A stretch of DNA of 64,000 nucleotides from Adiantum capillus-veneris (lineage: Eukaryota > Streptophyta > Polypodiopsida > Polypodiales > Pteridaceae), in assembly GCA_014529385.2 (NCBI GenBank), contig CM043952.1, positions 62,491,119 to 62,555,118 on the forward strand, written 5' to 3'. The notes under the pieces were generated by a model. That model was not told the origin of the DNA. It worked only from the letters and a program-made list of their open reading frames with translations, and did not search any database. Made by a program: the position numbers and the translations under genes. Shown piece after piece: positions 1 through 11,474 of this stretch; the stretch's first letter is position 1, and each line of letters begins with the position of its first letter.

Positions 1-110
1 ATTGCGAATGAAGGATCAGAAATGAAGTAGATGCATGTGCCTATTTTGATCATCTTGTGGAGCACATTGATCTTTTCAGATTTTTAATTAGAGCTCTAGT
101 TGCCAAGATA

Positions 111-758
111 TAGAGAGTACACACGATATACGTGGTTCACCCAATGTGGGCTACGTCCACGGGAAAGCAGCCACTCAATGGCTTTAGCACTTCAAAAGAA
201 GAAGTAGTTTACAAAGGGATTAAACCCTTGATAGAGCTCCCGCCTTGCTTCACTCTCACCACCTCACACTGACCTTGTTGCATCAACTTCACACTATGAA
301 ATGTGTGTAAAAATGGCCTCCTTTTATAGGCCAAAAGGGTTGCCCTCTCTTATGAGAGACAGCCATGTGTAGCCGCCCTTGTGCGAATAACTCCAAATCG
401 GACCCTCCAATCCGCCCATGTGTGGCCGCCCTTGAGAAGACAAGTCTGCTTTTGAATTCGGCCACCGGCCACCGGCCATTGACTTCCGACCACCGGCCAT
501 CGGCCATTGACTACCGGCCACCGGCCGACCGATCGGTTGTTTTCCGACCACTTTCCGGCCGCCGTCCGGCCATAATATTCCGGCGAAAAAAAAGACTCGA
601 GGCCTCTAAAGTTGCCCCTGATTCTTGTCTGTGAAAATTTTGGTTTTCGATGAGTGATTTTCCTTCACGCACGCTGGCTCTCCTCATAATGGAAGCCTTA
701 CAAATGTGCGCTTTTACCACAGAAAATTACAAGGGTAAATCAGGATCCATACTTAACA
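111..758 (-). repeat. Copia-A 3' LTR (outer end truncated)
   Basis: This matches 4866-5585 almost throughout. Its inner end CTTAACA (plus strand) abuts the polypurine tract, which reads CAAGTGGGAGAT on the minus strand. The outer end, present as TGTTAGAA at 4773 in the other LTR, is missing, so the repeat stops at about 111 in target DNA. Confidence 0.88.
455..545. repeat. CCGGCCA minisatellite in copia-A 3' LTR
   Basis: Repeats built on ACCGGCCA with interspersed CATTGACT units. The same array is longer in the 5' LTR (5218-5345), and degraded forms occur in copia-C at about 34410-34500 and 38825-38885. Copy number differs between the two LTRs of one element, so the array is unstable. Confidence 0.7.
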
Positions 759-769
759 ATCTCCCACTT

Positions 770-2348
770 GGAGACTGATCTCCAAACCAAACCTGTGACT
801 GCTTTCCATTCTGGCTTCTTATCCTTGAATGCCGATTGAAGATGAGCAAAAGCTCAACTTCTCCTTGTTGACCACCTTTGTAAACATGTCTGCAGGATTT
901 TCACTTGTATGCACCTTTCCTAGCTTTAGCTGTCCCTCTTCCAAAAGAGTGCGTATGAAGTGATATCTCACCTCAATGTGCTTTGTCCTTGAATGAAAGG
1001 CTGAGTTCTTCGCAAGATGGATAGCGCTTTGGCTATCACTCTACAAGACACAATTGTCTTGTTTGAATCCAAGCTCTTCTAAGAATCTGTGAAGCCACAT
1101 AATTTCTTTGCTTGCCTCCGTCATTGCTACATACTCTGCTTCCGTGGTAGAAAGTGAAACCACTTTCTATAGCTTTGAAGCCCAGCTTACTGCTGTGCCT
1201 CCAACCGTGAACACATAGCCAGTAGTGCTCCTTCGAGTATCTTTGTCACCTGCCATATCTACATCAGCATACCCTTCTAGAAAAATATCAGTTCCTCCAA
1301 AATACAAAGCATTTGTTGTTGTCCCTTTTAGATACCTAAGTATCCACTTCACATCTTGCCAATGCTCTTTACCTGGGTTGTCCATGAGCCTACTCACAAA
1401 TCCCATTGCATGTGCAATGTCTGGCCTTGTCCAGACCATAGCATACATTAGAGAACCTACCGCTGCAGCATATGGAACTTTAAACATATAGGCTATCTCC
1501 TCTTGTGTCTTTGGACACATATCCTTCGTTAGTTTAAAATGACCAGCCAAAGGTGTAGAAACTGGTTTTGCATTTTGCATTGCAAACCTTTCTAGTACCT
1601 TATTGATGTAATCTTCTTGAGATAGCTTTATTGTCTTCTTCGTCCTGTCCCTTGATATTTTCATACCAAGTATCCTCTTTGCAGCACCTAAATCTTTCAT
1701 TGAAAAAGATTTGGACAGCTCCTCTTTTAGGTCTTTGATCTCCTGCATGTTAGCACTTGCAATCAACAGGTCATCAACATACAACATTAGGATGATGAAT
1801 TTCCCATCTCCCAAATTCTTCGTGTAGACGCAGTGATCCGAGTTGCATCTTGTGAATCCATGATCCAACATCCATCGATCAAACTTCAAGTAACATTGTC
1901 TTGATGCTTGCTTTAAACCATACAAGCTCTTCTTTAATCTGCACACCATTTTCTCCTTACCTTTTACTTCATACCCCTTTGGTTGAAGCATGTAGATTTC
2001 CTCCTCTAAGTCACCGTGAGGGAATGCCGTATTTACATCCATTTGCTCGAGATTTAGATCATGAGCAGCCACAAGGCTTAAGACAAGCCTAATTGAGTTC
2101 ATTTTTACAACAGGAGAAAATATTTCATTGAAGTCAATACCTTTCTTTTGAGAAAACCCTTTTACCACAAGCCTAGACTTGTACCTTTTCTTCCCACATT
2201 CTTCTTCCTTCACCTTGTACACCCATTTGTTTTGAAGTGCCCGCTTACCTTTAGGCAGCTCAACCAACTCCCATGTTTGGTTGCGATGTAGTGAGTCCAT
2301 CTCCACTTGCATGCTCTTCGTCCATTCTTCTTTGGATTCATGTTGCAT
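770..2348 (-). pseudogene. pol: Copia-A reverse transcriptase and RNase H
   Basis: RT is open from 2348 to about 1169, with WVYKVKEEE, KGFSQKKGIDFNEIFSPV, LYGLKQASR and the catalytic YVDDLLIAS near residues 190-198. The TRPDIAHAMGFVSR connection to RNase H follows, and then GYVFTVGGTAVSWASK. A TAG at about 1164-1166 interrupts RNase H. Beyond it the minus strand still reads STTEAEY, LYSDSQSA and HTSENPADM to about 780, immediately before the polypurine tract. Apart from that stop the enzyme looks intact. Confidence 0.9.
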
Positions 2349-2381
2349 AGCTTCTTCGTATGATTCTGGCTCTCTAGAATC

Positions 2382-2834
2382 TCAAATCAAGAGATGGTTG
2401 AAGGAAGGAACAAACCTTTCTGGAGGTCTACTTGCTCTTGTAGATCTTCGGAGAATAGGTTGAGGCTCCTCATTTGGTTCACGTTGTTGCACATTGTCAC
2501 CGTTTGCAGTCCTTGAGTCTTCACCGTCCTCAAGCTCCATGTACTCATCACCTGTTTCTTTTGTTTGTTTTCTTTCCAAGTAATCTTTGTACATATTTTG
2601 TTCGTTAAAAATTACATCCCTACTCCTTAAGATTTTACCATCTTCAGGATTCCATAGGCGATACCCAAAGTCACCTTCTCCATAGCCAATGAAGAAACAC
2701 TTTTTGGACTTTGCATCTAGCTTTGATCTTAGGCTTCTATCTATGTGCATGAAAGCCTCACACCCAAACACTTTGAGAAATGCATAATTCACCGGTTTAC
2801 CTGTCCATGCCTCTTTTGGAACTCCCCCATCCAA
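2382..2834 (-). pseudogene. pol: Copia-A integrase C-terminus and RT linker
   Basis: A 150-codon frame with the copia integrase C-terminal landmarks FLKVFGCEAF and KCFFIGYGEGDFGYRLW, then an acidic linker and RRSTRASRPPERFVPS, the usual lead-in to copia RT. It ends at a TGA near 2380 where the paralogue copia-C has a serine codon. A single base change therefore separates it from the RT frame. Confidence 0.88.
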
Positions 2835-2953
2835 TGTCGTTGAGGGTCACCGGTTGATTAAGTACACAGACGTACTTACAGCTTCCGCCCAAAGCTCAAG
2901 CGGTAGGCCTGCATGTAGCCGCATGCTTCGTGCTCGCTCCATGATTGTCTTGT

Positions 2954-4102
2954 TCATCCTTTCCGAAACACCATTTTGTTGAGGAGTCCTTGGGGTTGTC
3001 CTTTGCCTCCGAATGCCATTGCTAGCACAAAGCTTTCAAAAGCTTGGCTGCAATATTCACCTCCATTGTCGGATCTGAGGCATTTAACCTTGGTACCTGT
3101 TTCATTCTCCACAAAGGCTTTCCACCTTTGAAATATGGAAAATACATCGGATTTATTCTTCATGACATAAACCCATGTTTTTCTAGTCGCATCGTCTTTG
3201 AATGTTACATAGTACAATGAGCCACCAAGTGATGGTGTACTTGCTGGACCCCAAACATCAGAATGAACCAACTCAAGTTTTTTTATTTTTCTTTCATTTT
3301 CTGATTTTTGAAATTTTACCCTCTTTTGTTTACCATAAACACAATCTTCACAGAACTCTAAGTCCACTTCTTTCAAACCTGGTAGAAGCTTCTTTGTTTG
3401 AAGGATTTGCATTCCTTTGGCACTCATATGTCCAAGCCGGTAGTGCCACACTGCACTGCCAACTTCTGTAGTTGCTGCACAAGCTGAAGGTTGCGTGCTA
3501 ACAGTACACAAGTAAAGTGTACCGACCTTTTCTCCCTTGGCAACCACCAAAGATCCCTTTGAGATCTTCCACCGTTTGTTTCCGAATGCAATGTTGTGAC
3601 CTTCATTGTCCAATTGTCCTGTAGAGATTAAATTTTTGCGAAGAGAAGGAACATGCCTAACATCTTTAAGCTTCCATTCATTTTCGTTAGCAGTTTTGAC
3701 AGAAATTGTACCTTTGCCAACAATCTCACAAGCTTCATCATGTCCCAAGTATGAATACCCAAAATTACCTTTGGTGTAGTCTTGGAAATGTTGCTTGTGT
3801 GGTGTCGCATGGAATGAAGCCCCGGAATCTACTATCCAGGAATTAGACACATTGTCTAATGAGAGAATTAGAGCATCTTGCTCTACTTTACCTGCCACAT
3901 TGGCCTCCGATGCTGTCTTGTTGTCTTGAGACTCTGTCTCCTTCTTCTTCTTGGACCAGCAATCCTTCTTGACGTGGCCCTTCTTGCCGCAGTTCCAACA
4001 TTCAAGAACTGACTTTGTGCGTGACTTGCTACGTCTTGAGCGATCACGACCCTTTTGGCTTTTGAACCTCTCCTTAGGCCTTCCTCCATTTTCCACTGAC
4101 AA
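2954..4102 (-). pseudogene. pol: Copia-A zinc knuckle, protease and integrase
   Basis: A 382-codon frame. A CX2CX4HX4C zinc knuckle (CWNCGKKGHVKKDC) occurs near residues 35-48. The protease active site VDSGASFH lies near residue 92. A GAG-pre-integrase/HHCC segment has HYRLGHM and CEDC. The integrase core shows HSDVWGP and LRSDNGGEY, the first two acidic residues of the DDE triad. The frame breaks near 2950, where the remainder with the catalytic Glu continues in another frame. Products would mature Gag-Pol and insert cDNA into the genome. Confidence 0.9.
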
Positions 4103-4135
4103 TGCAGCACTTGATGATTCTCATGTGCTTCTCCT

Positions 4136-4708
4136 TCATATTTCCTCGCTTAGGAGAAAACCCACAACATCATCAAACTTAAGAGTATTTGTACCAGAGA
4201 TAGAATTACTTACAGCCATCACAAGGGTGTCCCAACTATCCGGTAGAGATGATAGTATAAGGAGAGCTCGCACTTTGTCATCGAAATTGATTTTTACCGA
4301 TCGAAGTTGACTTATGTTTGTGTTAAAGTCATTTAGGTGTTCTGCAACTGAACCATTCTCTGCCATCTTTAGATTGAACAAGCGCTTCATAAGAAATACC
4401 TTATTGGATGCCGATGGTTTCTCGTAGAAGTCGTCAAGTGACTTCATCAAGTCCTCCGTGGTCTTCATCTCCGAAACATTGAAGGCCACCCTTGACGCCA
4501 AGCTTAACCGGATTGTTCCCAGTTCCTTTCGATCAAGGACAATCCATGCTTCATCTGCCATTGTTGCGGGCTTCTTTGCAAGACCGCCTAGTGGCAAATA
4601 GAGGTCCTTCTGGTAGAGATAGTCTTCAATCTGCATCTTCCAATGTTGGTAGTTTTTGCCGTTGAACTTCTCAATCTTGAGCTTCCCTTCCTCCGCCATA
4701 ACTCCCAC
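4136..4708 (-). pseudogene. gag: Copia-A gag, N-terminal part
   Basis: A 190-codon frame starting 51 bp inside the primer site. It has the plant copia gag pattern: an N-terminal segment with FNGKNYQHWK, then an alpha-helical region including the motif LFNLKMAENGSV and a KINFDDKVRALLILSSLP stretch, as in the UBN2/retrotransposon gag family. It would form the capsid packaging the element RNA. The frame stops at 4136, while the following CCHC region lies in another frame (4102 downwards), so a small indel separates them. Confidence 0.85.
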
Positions 4709-4758
4709 TCAATTCAAGGAATCCTTTCCTTGAGATAATTTAGCTACGGGCAAACCTT

Positions 4759-4770
4759 GCTCTGATACCA
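4759..4770 (-). promoter_or_regulatory. Copia-A primer binding site (initiator Met type)
   Basis: On the minus strand TGGTATCAGAGC lies 2 nt inside the 5' LTR end. This is the usual plant copia site complementary to the 3' end of initiator methionine tRNA. Confidence 0.9.
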
Positions 4771-4772
4771 GT

Positions 4773-5585
4773 TGTTAGAAAATAAGACGTAGCTAAATAG
4801 ATTTTTGAGTAGATTACTTAATGGAGAGAGATAGATTTCACACACAAGAGATTATAGAGTAGAGAGAGAGAGAGATAGTACACACGATATACGTGGTTCA
4901 CCCAATGTGGGCTACGTCCACGGGAAAGCAGCCACTCAATGGCTTTAGCACTTCAAAAGAAGAAGTAGTTTACAAAGGGATTAAACCCTTGGTAGAGCTC
5001 CCGCCTTGCTTCACTCTCACCACCTCACACTCACCTTGTTGCATCAACTTCACACTATGAAATGTGTGTAGAAATGGCCTCCTTTTATAGGCCAAAAGGG
5101 TTGCCCTCTCTTATGAGAGACAACCATGTGTAGCCGCCCTTGTGCGAATAACTCCAAATCGGACCCTCCAATCCGCCCATGTGTGGCCGCCCTTGAGAAG
5201 ACAAGTCCGCTTTTGAATTCGGCCACCGGCCATTGAATTCGGCCACCAGCCATTGACTTTCGAGCACCGACCACCGGCCACCGGCCATTGACTTCCGACC
5301 ACCGGCCATCGGCCATTGACTACTGGCCACCGGCCAACCGACCGGTTGTTTTCCGACCACTTTCTGGCCACCGTCCGGCCATAATATTCCGGCGAAAAGG
5401 AATATTCCCGTGAAAAAAAAAGTCTCGAGGCCTCTAAAGTTGCCCCTGATTCTTGTCCGTGAAAATTTTGGTTCCGGTGAGTGATTTTCCTTCATGCACG
5501 CTGGCTCTCCTCATAATGGGGGCCTTACAAATGTGCACTTTTACCACAGAAAATTACAAGGGTAAATCATGATCCATACTTAACA
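4773..5585 (-). repeat. Copia-A 5' LTR
   Basis: An 813-bp repeat bounded by TGTTAG and TTAACA (plus strand). It holds a short GA run near 4858-4873 and a GC-rich minisatellite (5218-5345). Transcription would run leftwards from here into gag. Confidence 0.88.
5218..5345. repeat. CCGGCCA minisatellite in copia-A 5' LTR
   Basis: The longer version of the array at 455-545, with extra CGGCCACC-CATTGA units. It makes this LTR visibly longer than its partner here. Confidence 0.7.
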
Positions 5586-6891
5586 AGTTGGTCATCTTGA
5601 TTAGTCTGACATCTGAGGTTTTTGCAGCCTTGAAAGGTTTGTATGCAATGTATGTAGTATATGTGAAGCTATAGGATTTTACGGCATGTCCATCAGAGGC
5701 CGGGTCGGCAAAGTATTGCGAGTTGAAGTCGGCATCAGCTACCGACGATGAGGTGAAAAATGGTTTGTCTCAGTTTTGATCGCTTTGGTTGGAGGGCCCG
5801 GCACAATTGAGAACTGGCGGGGTCCATACGGATTGAAGGCGATGACCGGGACTCTCACTTGGTCTTTATGGATTTGTCATCTGGCCCCTGGGAAATAATT
5901 TAAAGGTGATTGAAGTCACGTGAAAAAAGGGTTTTTTTCTTTTGGAATATCTTTGAAGAGGTTATTGGAGCCTTGGAGAGGGCCATGCATGGAACTCCTG
6001 CCAGATGGCATGACATAAAACCCACATGGGGTTTGAGCGATTAAGAGCTCATGGTATTTATATTGGAAGAGGACCTTTCATAAAGCAACTCAAAGAGAGG
6101 CTTGGCCTCTTGGAGCATGGGCCATGGAGTCCTTGTGGGGGCGCTATGCTGGCGGCTATGCCGGGTGGCATGGGCATTGATGCAATGGCTCTAAGCGGCG
6201 TTACCACTGTCGATGGTGGCGGTGCAGTAATGGGGAACCAACAAGCAGGTGAGGATGTGGCATGGCCATTTAGTGGCGCTTCTCACGGGGTCCTTATAGG
6301 GGCCTCTCTTTTTTATTGAGGTGGCCGCTCCCGTGCTATTGTCACGGCACCGTGACAGGGGGTGCCCACGTGCCTTGAGTTGGAAGCTCTCCGAGAAGAG
6401 AAGTGGGGGTTATCACAAATGAAAAATCAAGCTAAAAAAGGAAAAGGATTCCAACCAAAATAGCAGTGGCTCACATGCCCTCAAGGGCCCTTTTTTTTTG
6501 CAAAAAAGGTTTTTTTTTTTTTTGGGAGTTCTTCTTGGCAATTGAGAGGAGAGCTACAGGTGGGAAGAAAACGGGAAGAGGGAAAGCTCGAGGTGACTGA
6601 GGATTTCCATCGCTCTCCCCATCATCATCAGCGTAAGCTATGTTAATCTTGTTGATAAGTTCACTTAGTCTTTTTGTAGAAGCTTAAACTCCTTAATCCT
6701 TATGTAATCCAAGTTATGGTGTCGTTAACGACCCACCACCTTGGTTCTTGATTAACCTTTACTCAAGGTTTATTTATAATCATGGTGATTGTTGGAGCTA
6801 TCTATGTCTGATATTCTCCCTCACACACATCTCTCATAGGCAGAAGGCCCCGCACCTTCTCGGCTCAGCTTTCAACACATACCCCCCGACA
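5586..6891 (+). repeat. Left LTR (3' portion) of the LARD-like element
   Basis: This aligns with 9734-10993. It continues the 1-110 segment after removal of copia-A. It ends with CCGACA at 6891, and about 4 bp later a possible primer site begins with TGGTGAACC (6896). A short palindrome lies at 6340-6357. Small open frames here (for example 6026-6319) are not conserved as proteins between the two LTR copies and are treated as chance. Confidence 0.7.
6340..6357. other. Perfect 8-bp inverted repeat in LARD LTR
   Basis: The sequence TGTCACGGCACCGTGACA is two 8-bp perfect arms around a 2-bp centre. The equivalent place in the right LTR (near 10438-10458) is decayed, so the hairpin is not maintained in both copies. 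Its role is unknown. Confidence 0.6.
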
Positions 6892-6936
6892 TCTTTGGTG
6901 AACCAAACGCGAAACGAGCCGGGGTGGGAGGTGTAG

Positions 6937-8383
6937 ATGGAGAATTCAGAGCAGATGATGGATCTTATGGAAAAATTAACTTCCAGAGGATTTGATAAAA
7001 ATCTAGTAGCTTGAGATTTTTCAAAGATGCTTGAATTGGTAAAAGGATGTCTACTCAAAGTGAAAGCCATGAAGAGGAAAGAGCAGATTGATGATGTGGT
7101 GGAGATGGCCCTTGATGTCGTATGGGAACATTGTGGTATTTTTCAAGCGCACAATCCAAAGGGTCTCCTTGCATGCTATAAAGCAGAGATGAAGAGCTGA
7201 GGAATTCTAGAAGATCAGATAATTGTAGATTTTAAAGAAGTTGTGAGCTTCAAGTTGATAGATTGGGTTCTAGAGCTCGCATAATCATATCCCACACAAT
7301 GGGACTATTTTGCAGATGGATTTATTCATGAAAGCTCAAGGATTATGGACTTGGAAATAAGGAAATTACTGAACAAAGCCATATTATCTTTGGTAAAGGT
7401 GAAGGGGATCAGATGGATTTCCTTAGCTATGATGAATTTTGGGAATATATTTTCGTAAGAAGCAAAGCTAAAGCAGATGCAGCTTTGAAAGTAGAAGATT
7501 CAATCCCAGAGGACCATGTTTTGGGCAATATACTAGAGGTAAATAATGAATTTGATGCTAAAACAAAAATTGATGAATTTTTTTGAAAGATTTCTCACAT
7601 GGAAGTTACCCCGATTAGTGATTCCACTGAAGATATATATTGTACAACAAGTGTTTCACAAGCTATTTACCTTGGCATGGGTTGTTCTCAAGGATTTCAT
7701 TAAAAAGACGAGCCTATATAGGATACTAATGGATGTTTCAGCACCATAGCTGAGCAGGACCACATATTTTTTTGCAGATGATTGCATAAATAAAGCTATT
7801 ATATACACGAAAACTGATGAATTGCAGGACGTTGTAGGGCCAACACATGACATGCTTGAGAATACCTATTCAAAGGGGTTCCAAGGAAACCTTTGCAATG
7901 TTATGATGGATTGTTAAGTAGAAAGGATGTAGATGAGGAAGCAGAGGACGACATTGACGAATATGAAGATTGTTTAGACCATGCTAATTGTGAACAGGTT
8001 ATCCAAGGAGATTTTGCCTCTATACTTATACATGGTTGCATGAGAAGGAAACTCCTATGCTTTTGATGAATGGTGAGGTTTTGGAGGGTGGTTTTCCTAT
8101 GGGTGCTATGGATGAAGATTTACAGGCTAAAGCTGTTTTCCATGATCAAGCAAAAATCCCAAGCATAAATGTCCCTAATACTATGGATACAGATTGTTCA
8201 AAGGCTTGTGATGGCTATGAAGTTAGAGGGGGTGATGATGTTAAATCACCCTGGGTACTGAAAGAGGTGCACGATAATATACCAGCTATGTTGGATCTGG
8301 ATGCTCTTTCTAATGATGCTTACATCAGTAATGTTCCAGATGCCAGTAAAAGGGAGTCAGTGCTCTTTAATGCTTGCTGGTAA
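6937..8383 (+). pseudogene. Decayed gag-like reading frame of the LARD-like element
   Basis: A frame opens with ATG at 6937, 45 bp after the LTR end. It can be followed with several stops and frameshifts to about 8383, where a 115-codon open stretch (8036-8383) survives. Composition is acidic and hydrophilic, with acidic clusters near 7935-7975. No CCHC zinc knuckle, protease DTG/DSG or RT signature is visible. A gag-like role is inferred only from its position just after the left LTR and primer site. I do not recognise the family. Confidence 0.35.
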
Positions 8384-8705
8384 CAAGCTAAATTTGCCAA
8401 AATTTTATGGGATGTGGGTGCTGCATTATGCTTCAAGTGAAGCTCCAGTATATTGTGGGGCCCATCAATGCTATCATCTCTCAATGGTATTTGATCCAAG
8501 AGATTCTAGGGATCTTCAAAATCAGGTTCAATACGGATGGGTACTTTGGATATACATTGTGGTTACTTCCTGCTGGATCCAAGAATAGCATACCTACACC
8601 AGAAATGTTTGATGTTGATTGATACAGACAAAGTATGCTCATGTGAATATCATGTTGCTCCACTGTTTGGGCAATTTCTTCTTATCTATTTAATCATGGG
8701 GGCTA

Positions 8706-10993
8706 CTGAAGTGTAGGTTGAAGATTTAAAGAACATCGATTATTTCTTATAGCAGATTACTTGGTAATAGGTTTTGCTTTTTGGATTTATGCTATGTGGG
8801 GAAGAGTTTTTGGTTTTCTGGTCAATAAGATTACATGGCTAGCTCTCATTTGACTTCCTCGGACAATTGAAGTATCTTCACATCTTTTGGGTTGTTACTG
8901 AATGGAAGGACTTGATGGCCATTCTGTGTGCAAGACAAGCTAAGGCATGCTTGAGCTTGATAGAGCTCCCTGAATTGAGCTTGATGGTCAAGATGTGTGC
9001 ACAACTAACTGGAGCATACTTGAGTTTGGCGAGGTTCACTAAACAGGGTTTTTCTTAATTTGGTGTGTTGGAGATGAATATGGTACGCTACCAAATGATA
9101 AAGCTAGTGTATTGGTGATAGGATTTGGAACTTATATGTGTTGCATGTACTTACCAATTATGTGAGCTTGATGGCAAAGAGGTTAAAGTGCTTACAGCAG
9201 ATGCAGATTGAAGACCGGTTGGCCTAGACTGGAGGCTGTGTAGGTTCAGAGGGGATGAATTTCATGCCGCTCTGCTTTCATGATGGGAAAAAGAGAAAAA
9301 GGATGCAGATCAAGCATAATTGAAGTCTAAAGGAGTGACCAAGGCTTGATAATAAGCAGTTTTGATGTTAAATGTATGCCAGATGTGGCTTTAAAGGGAT
9401 AGAAACTATGCTTTAAAAGCTAAAAGTGGGTATGTTTGAAGTGATTACAAATGGAAGTTTATGGACTAGAACTGCAGTACTCAAAGATCTCCAGAGTCCA
9501 CATGCATGCCTTTATAGCTCGTCATTGGAGCTTCTGTGAGTAAGTTATGACAGTTCAAAGTTAGAATGGTTTGCAGATCCGTATCAGATTGGGAAGTTGC
9601 AGATGAAGGATCAAAAATGAAGTAGATGCATGGGCATGAAGTGCTCATCTTGTGGAGTGCGTCGGTCTTTTCAGATCGGCAATCGGAGTTTTGGTTGCCA
9701 AGATATTGACAATTGGAGTTTCATCAGGGGCTAGTTGGTCGCATTGATCAGTGTGCCATTTGAGGTTTTTGCAACCTCGCCAAGGTTTATATGCAAAGTA
9801 TGCACTATGTGAAGGTCATAGGATTTGACGGCATGTCCATCAGAGGCCGGGTCAGTAAAATCTTGCGAATTGAAATCGGCATTAGCTATCGGTGGTGAGG
9901 TGATAGATGATTTTTCTCGGTTTTGGTCGCCAAAGTTGAAAAGTGGCAGGGTCCATATGGATTGAAATACGGGGACCAAGGCTCTCACTTGGCTTTTACG
10001 GCTTGATCATCCTACCCTTAGGCAATAATTTACAGATGATTGAAGGCAGGTGAAAAAAGGGGGGGGTTTTTTGGAGTAGTTTTGGAAGGGGCCAGGCATG
10101 GAAATGGCATGGCATAAAACCCACATGGGGTTTGAGGGGCTAAGAGCCCGTGGTATTTATATTGGAAGAGAACCTCCCATAAAGCAACTCAAAGAGAGGC
10201 TTGGCCTCTTTGAGCGTGGGCCATGGATTCCTTGCGTGGGCGCTGTGCTGGTGGCTATGTCAGGCGACACGGGTGTTGATACAAAGGCTCTGAGCAACGT
10301 TACCACTGTCGACAGTGGTGGTGCAGTAATGGGACACCGACAGGAGAGTGATGATGTGGCCTGGCCATTTAGTGGTGCTTCTCACAGGGTCCTTACATGG
10401 GCCTGTCTTTTTTATTGAGGGACCTGCTCCCGCTCTGTTGTCTGGCGCCGTGACATCCCTAGAAGGGTGATCACATGCCTTCAGTTGGAATCTCGCTAAG
10501 AATAGAAGTGGGTTATCACTATTTCAAAATCAAGCTAAAAAAGGAAAAGGAGTCCGACCAAAAAGCAGTGGTTCACGCGCTCTTAAGGGCCCAAAAAAAT
10601 TTTGCAAAAAAGGAGGTTTTGTTTTGGGAGTTCTTCTTGTCGACTGAGAGGAGAGCTATAGGCAGGAAGAAAAAGGGAAGAGGGAAAGCTCAAGGCAATC
10701 TAGGATTTCTATCACTCTCTCCATCTCATTAGCTTAAGCTTTGTTAATCTTGTGATAATTTTTCTTTATCTTTTTGTAAGGAGCTTAAAATCCTTAATCC
10801 TTATGTAAATCAAGTTATGGTGCCGTTAACGGTCGACCCCCTTTGGTTCTTGATTAAGCTTTACTCAAGGTTTATTTATGATCATGGTGATCGTTGGAGC
10901 TATTTGGGTCTACTATTCTCTCTCACACACATCTCTCATAGCCAAAGGCCCCACGACTTCCTGGCTCACCTTTCAAACACATACCCTGCGACA
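8706..10993 (+). repeat. Right LTR of the LARD-like element
   Basis: The proposed start TGAAGTG follows the purine run ATGGGGGCTAC, a good polypurine-tract/LTR junction. The end at 10993 (GCGACA) matches the left LTR end at 6891. The 3' part (9588-10993) is directly supported by alignment to the left LTR. The 5' part (8706-9587) is inferred because the matching left part is outside the window. Confidence 0.6.
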
Positions 10994-11017
10994 CCGGTGG
11001 CCGGATCTCCATGGCCA

Positions 11018-11123
11018 ATGGCCAAGTTCTACTTGGACTTGGCTACACAAGGGCAGCTATTAATGGACGCATGGCCAAGTTCTACTTGGACTTGGCTACA
11101 GAAAGGCAGCACATGGACGTTTA
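11018..11123. repeat. 53-bp tandem duplication in copia-B LTR
   Basis: Two copies begin with ATGGCCAAGTTC at 11018 and 11071. The first 30 bp of each are identical and the rest diverges. Confidence 0.75.
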
Positions 11124-11402
11124 GAGGCTCCCTTACATCTATATAAGGAGGCCTTCTCTATGAGCCATTTGAGACACACACGCACATCCTTATTGAAGGA
11201 TTGCTAGCCCCTTGTATTTCCTAATTCTCTAGTTGTCTAAATTTCCATCTAAGCTCTATCTTGAGAGCGCATGTGTGGATGACGCCATCACTTTGTAATA
11301 GTGTGCTAATCTAAATTTTTTATTTTCTACTAATCTACTTTGCATCGTATCTCTCTCTACTCTCCTTACCACAAGATCTTATTGTATTCCGCATTTCTTA
11401 CA

Positions 11403-11414
11403 TGGTATCAGAGC
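11403..11414 (+). promoter_or_regulatory. Copia-B primer binding site
   Basis: TGGTATCAGAGC immediately follows LTR end CTTACA. It is complementary to initiator Met tRNA. Confidence 0.88.
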
Positions 11415-11474
11415 ACTAAGTCCTCGTAACTAAGAAAGTACAAGAAGTACTTATATTATTGTGCAAAATCAATC

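Larger units (their letters stand above)
111..5585 (-). mobile_element. Copia-A: nearly complete Ty1/copia retrotransposon
   Basis: Read on the minus strand the order is 5' LTR (5585-4773), primer site, gag, CCHC zinc knuckle, protease, integrase, RT, RNase H, polypurine tract (about 775-759), 3' LTR (758-111). Integrase before RT is the copia order. Damage is light: a gag frame break near 4136, stops near 2380 and 1166, and a frame break near 2950. The 3' LTR has lost about 100 bp of its outer end together with some target DNA, so no target duplication can be read. It sits inside the left LTR of the LARD-like element. Confidence 0.9.
1..10993 (+). mobile_element. LARD-like large-LTR retrotransposon, interrupted by copia-A
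   Basis: Positions 1-110 plus 5586-6891 match 9588-10993 in the same orientation. Shared landmarks include the stretch around 6005-6085 versus 10108-10170. These are therefore the two LTRs of one element, and the left one is split by copia-A and continues outside the window. Between them lie only about 1.8 kb of internal DNA (6892-8705) with one decayed gag-like frame and no protease, RT or integrase. Large LTRs with a short non-pol interior fit the LARD/TR-GAG class of non-autonomous elements. Both LTRs end in ACA. The right LTR probably starts at the TG at 8706, after the purine-rich run at 8697-8702, giving about 2.29 kb. That start cannot be checked because the left counterpart is off-window. 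Confidence 0.72.

Noticed and set aside
6026-6319. Plus frames in the LARD LTRs (6026-6319 and 10098-10418) as a conserved small protein
   Set aside because: The frames share sequence only because LTRs are duplicates. Starts, ends and many residues differ and no domain is seen.
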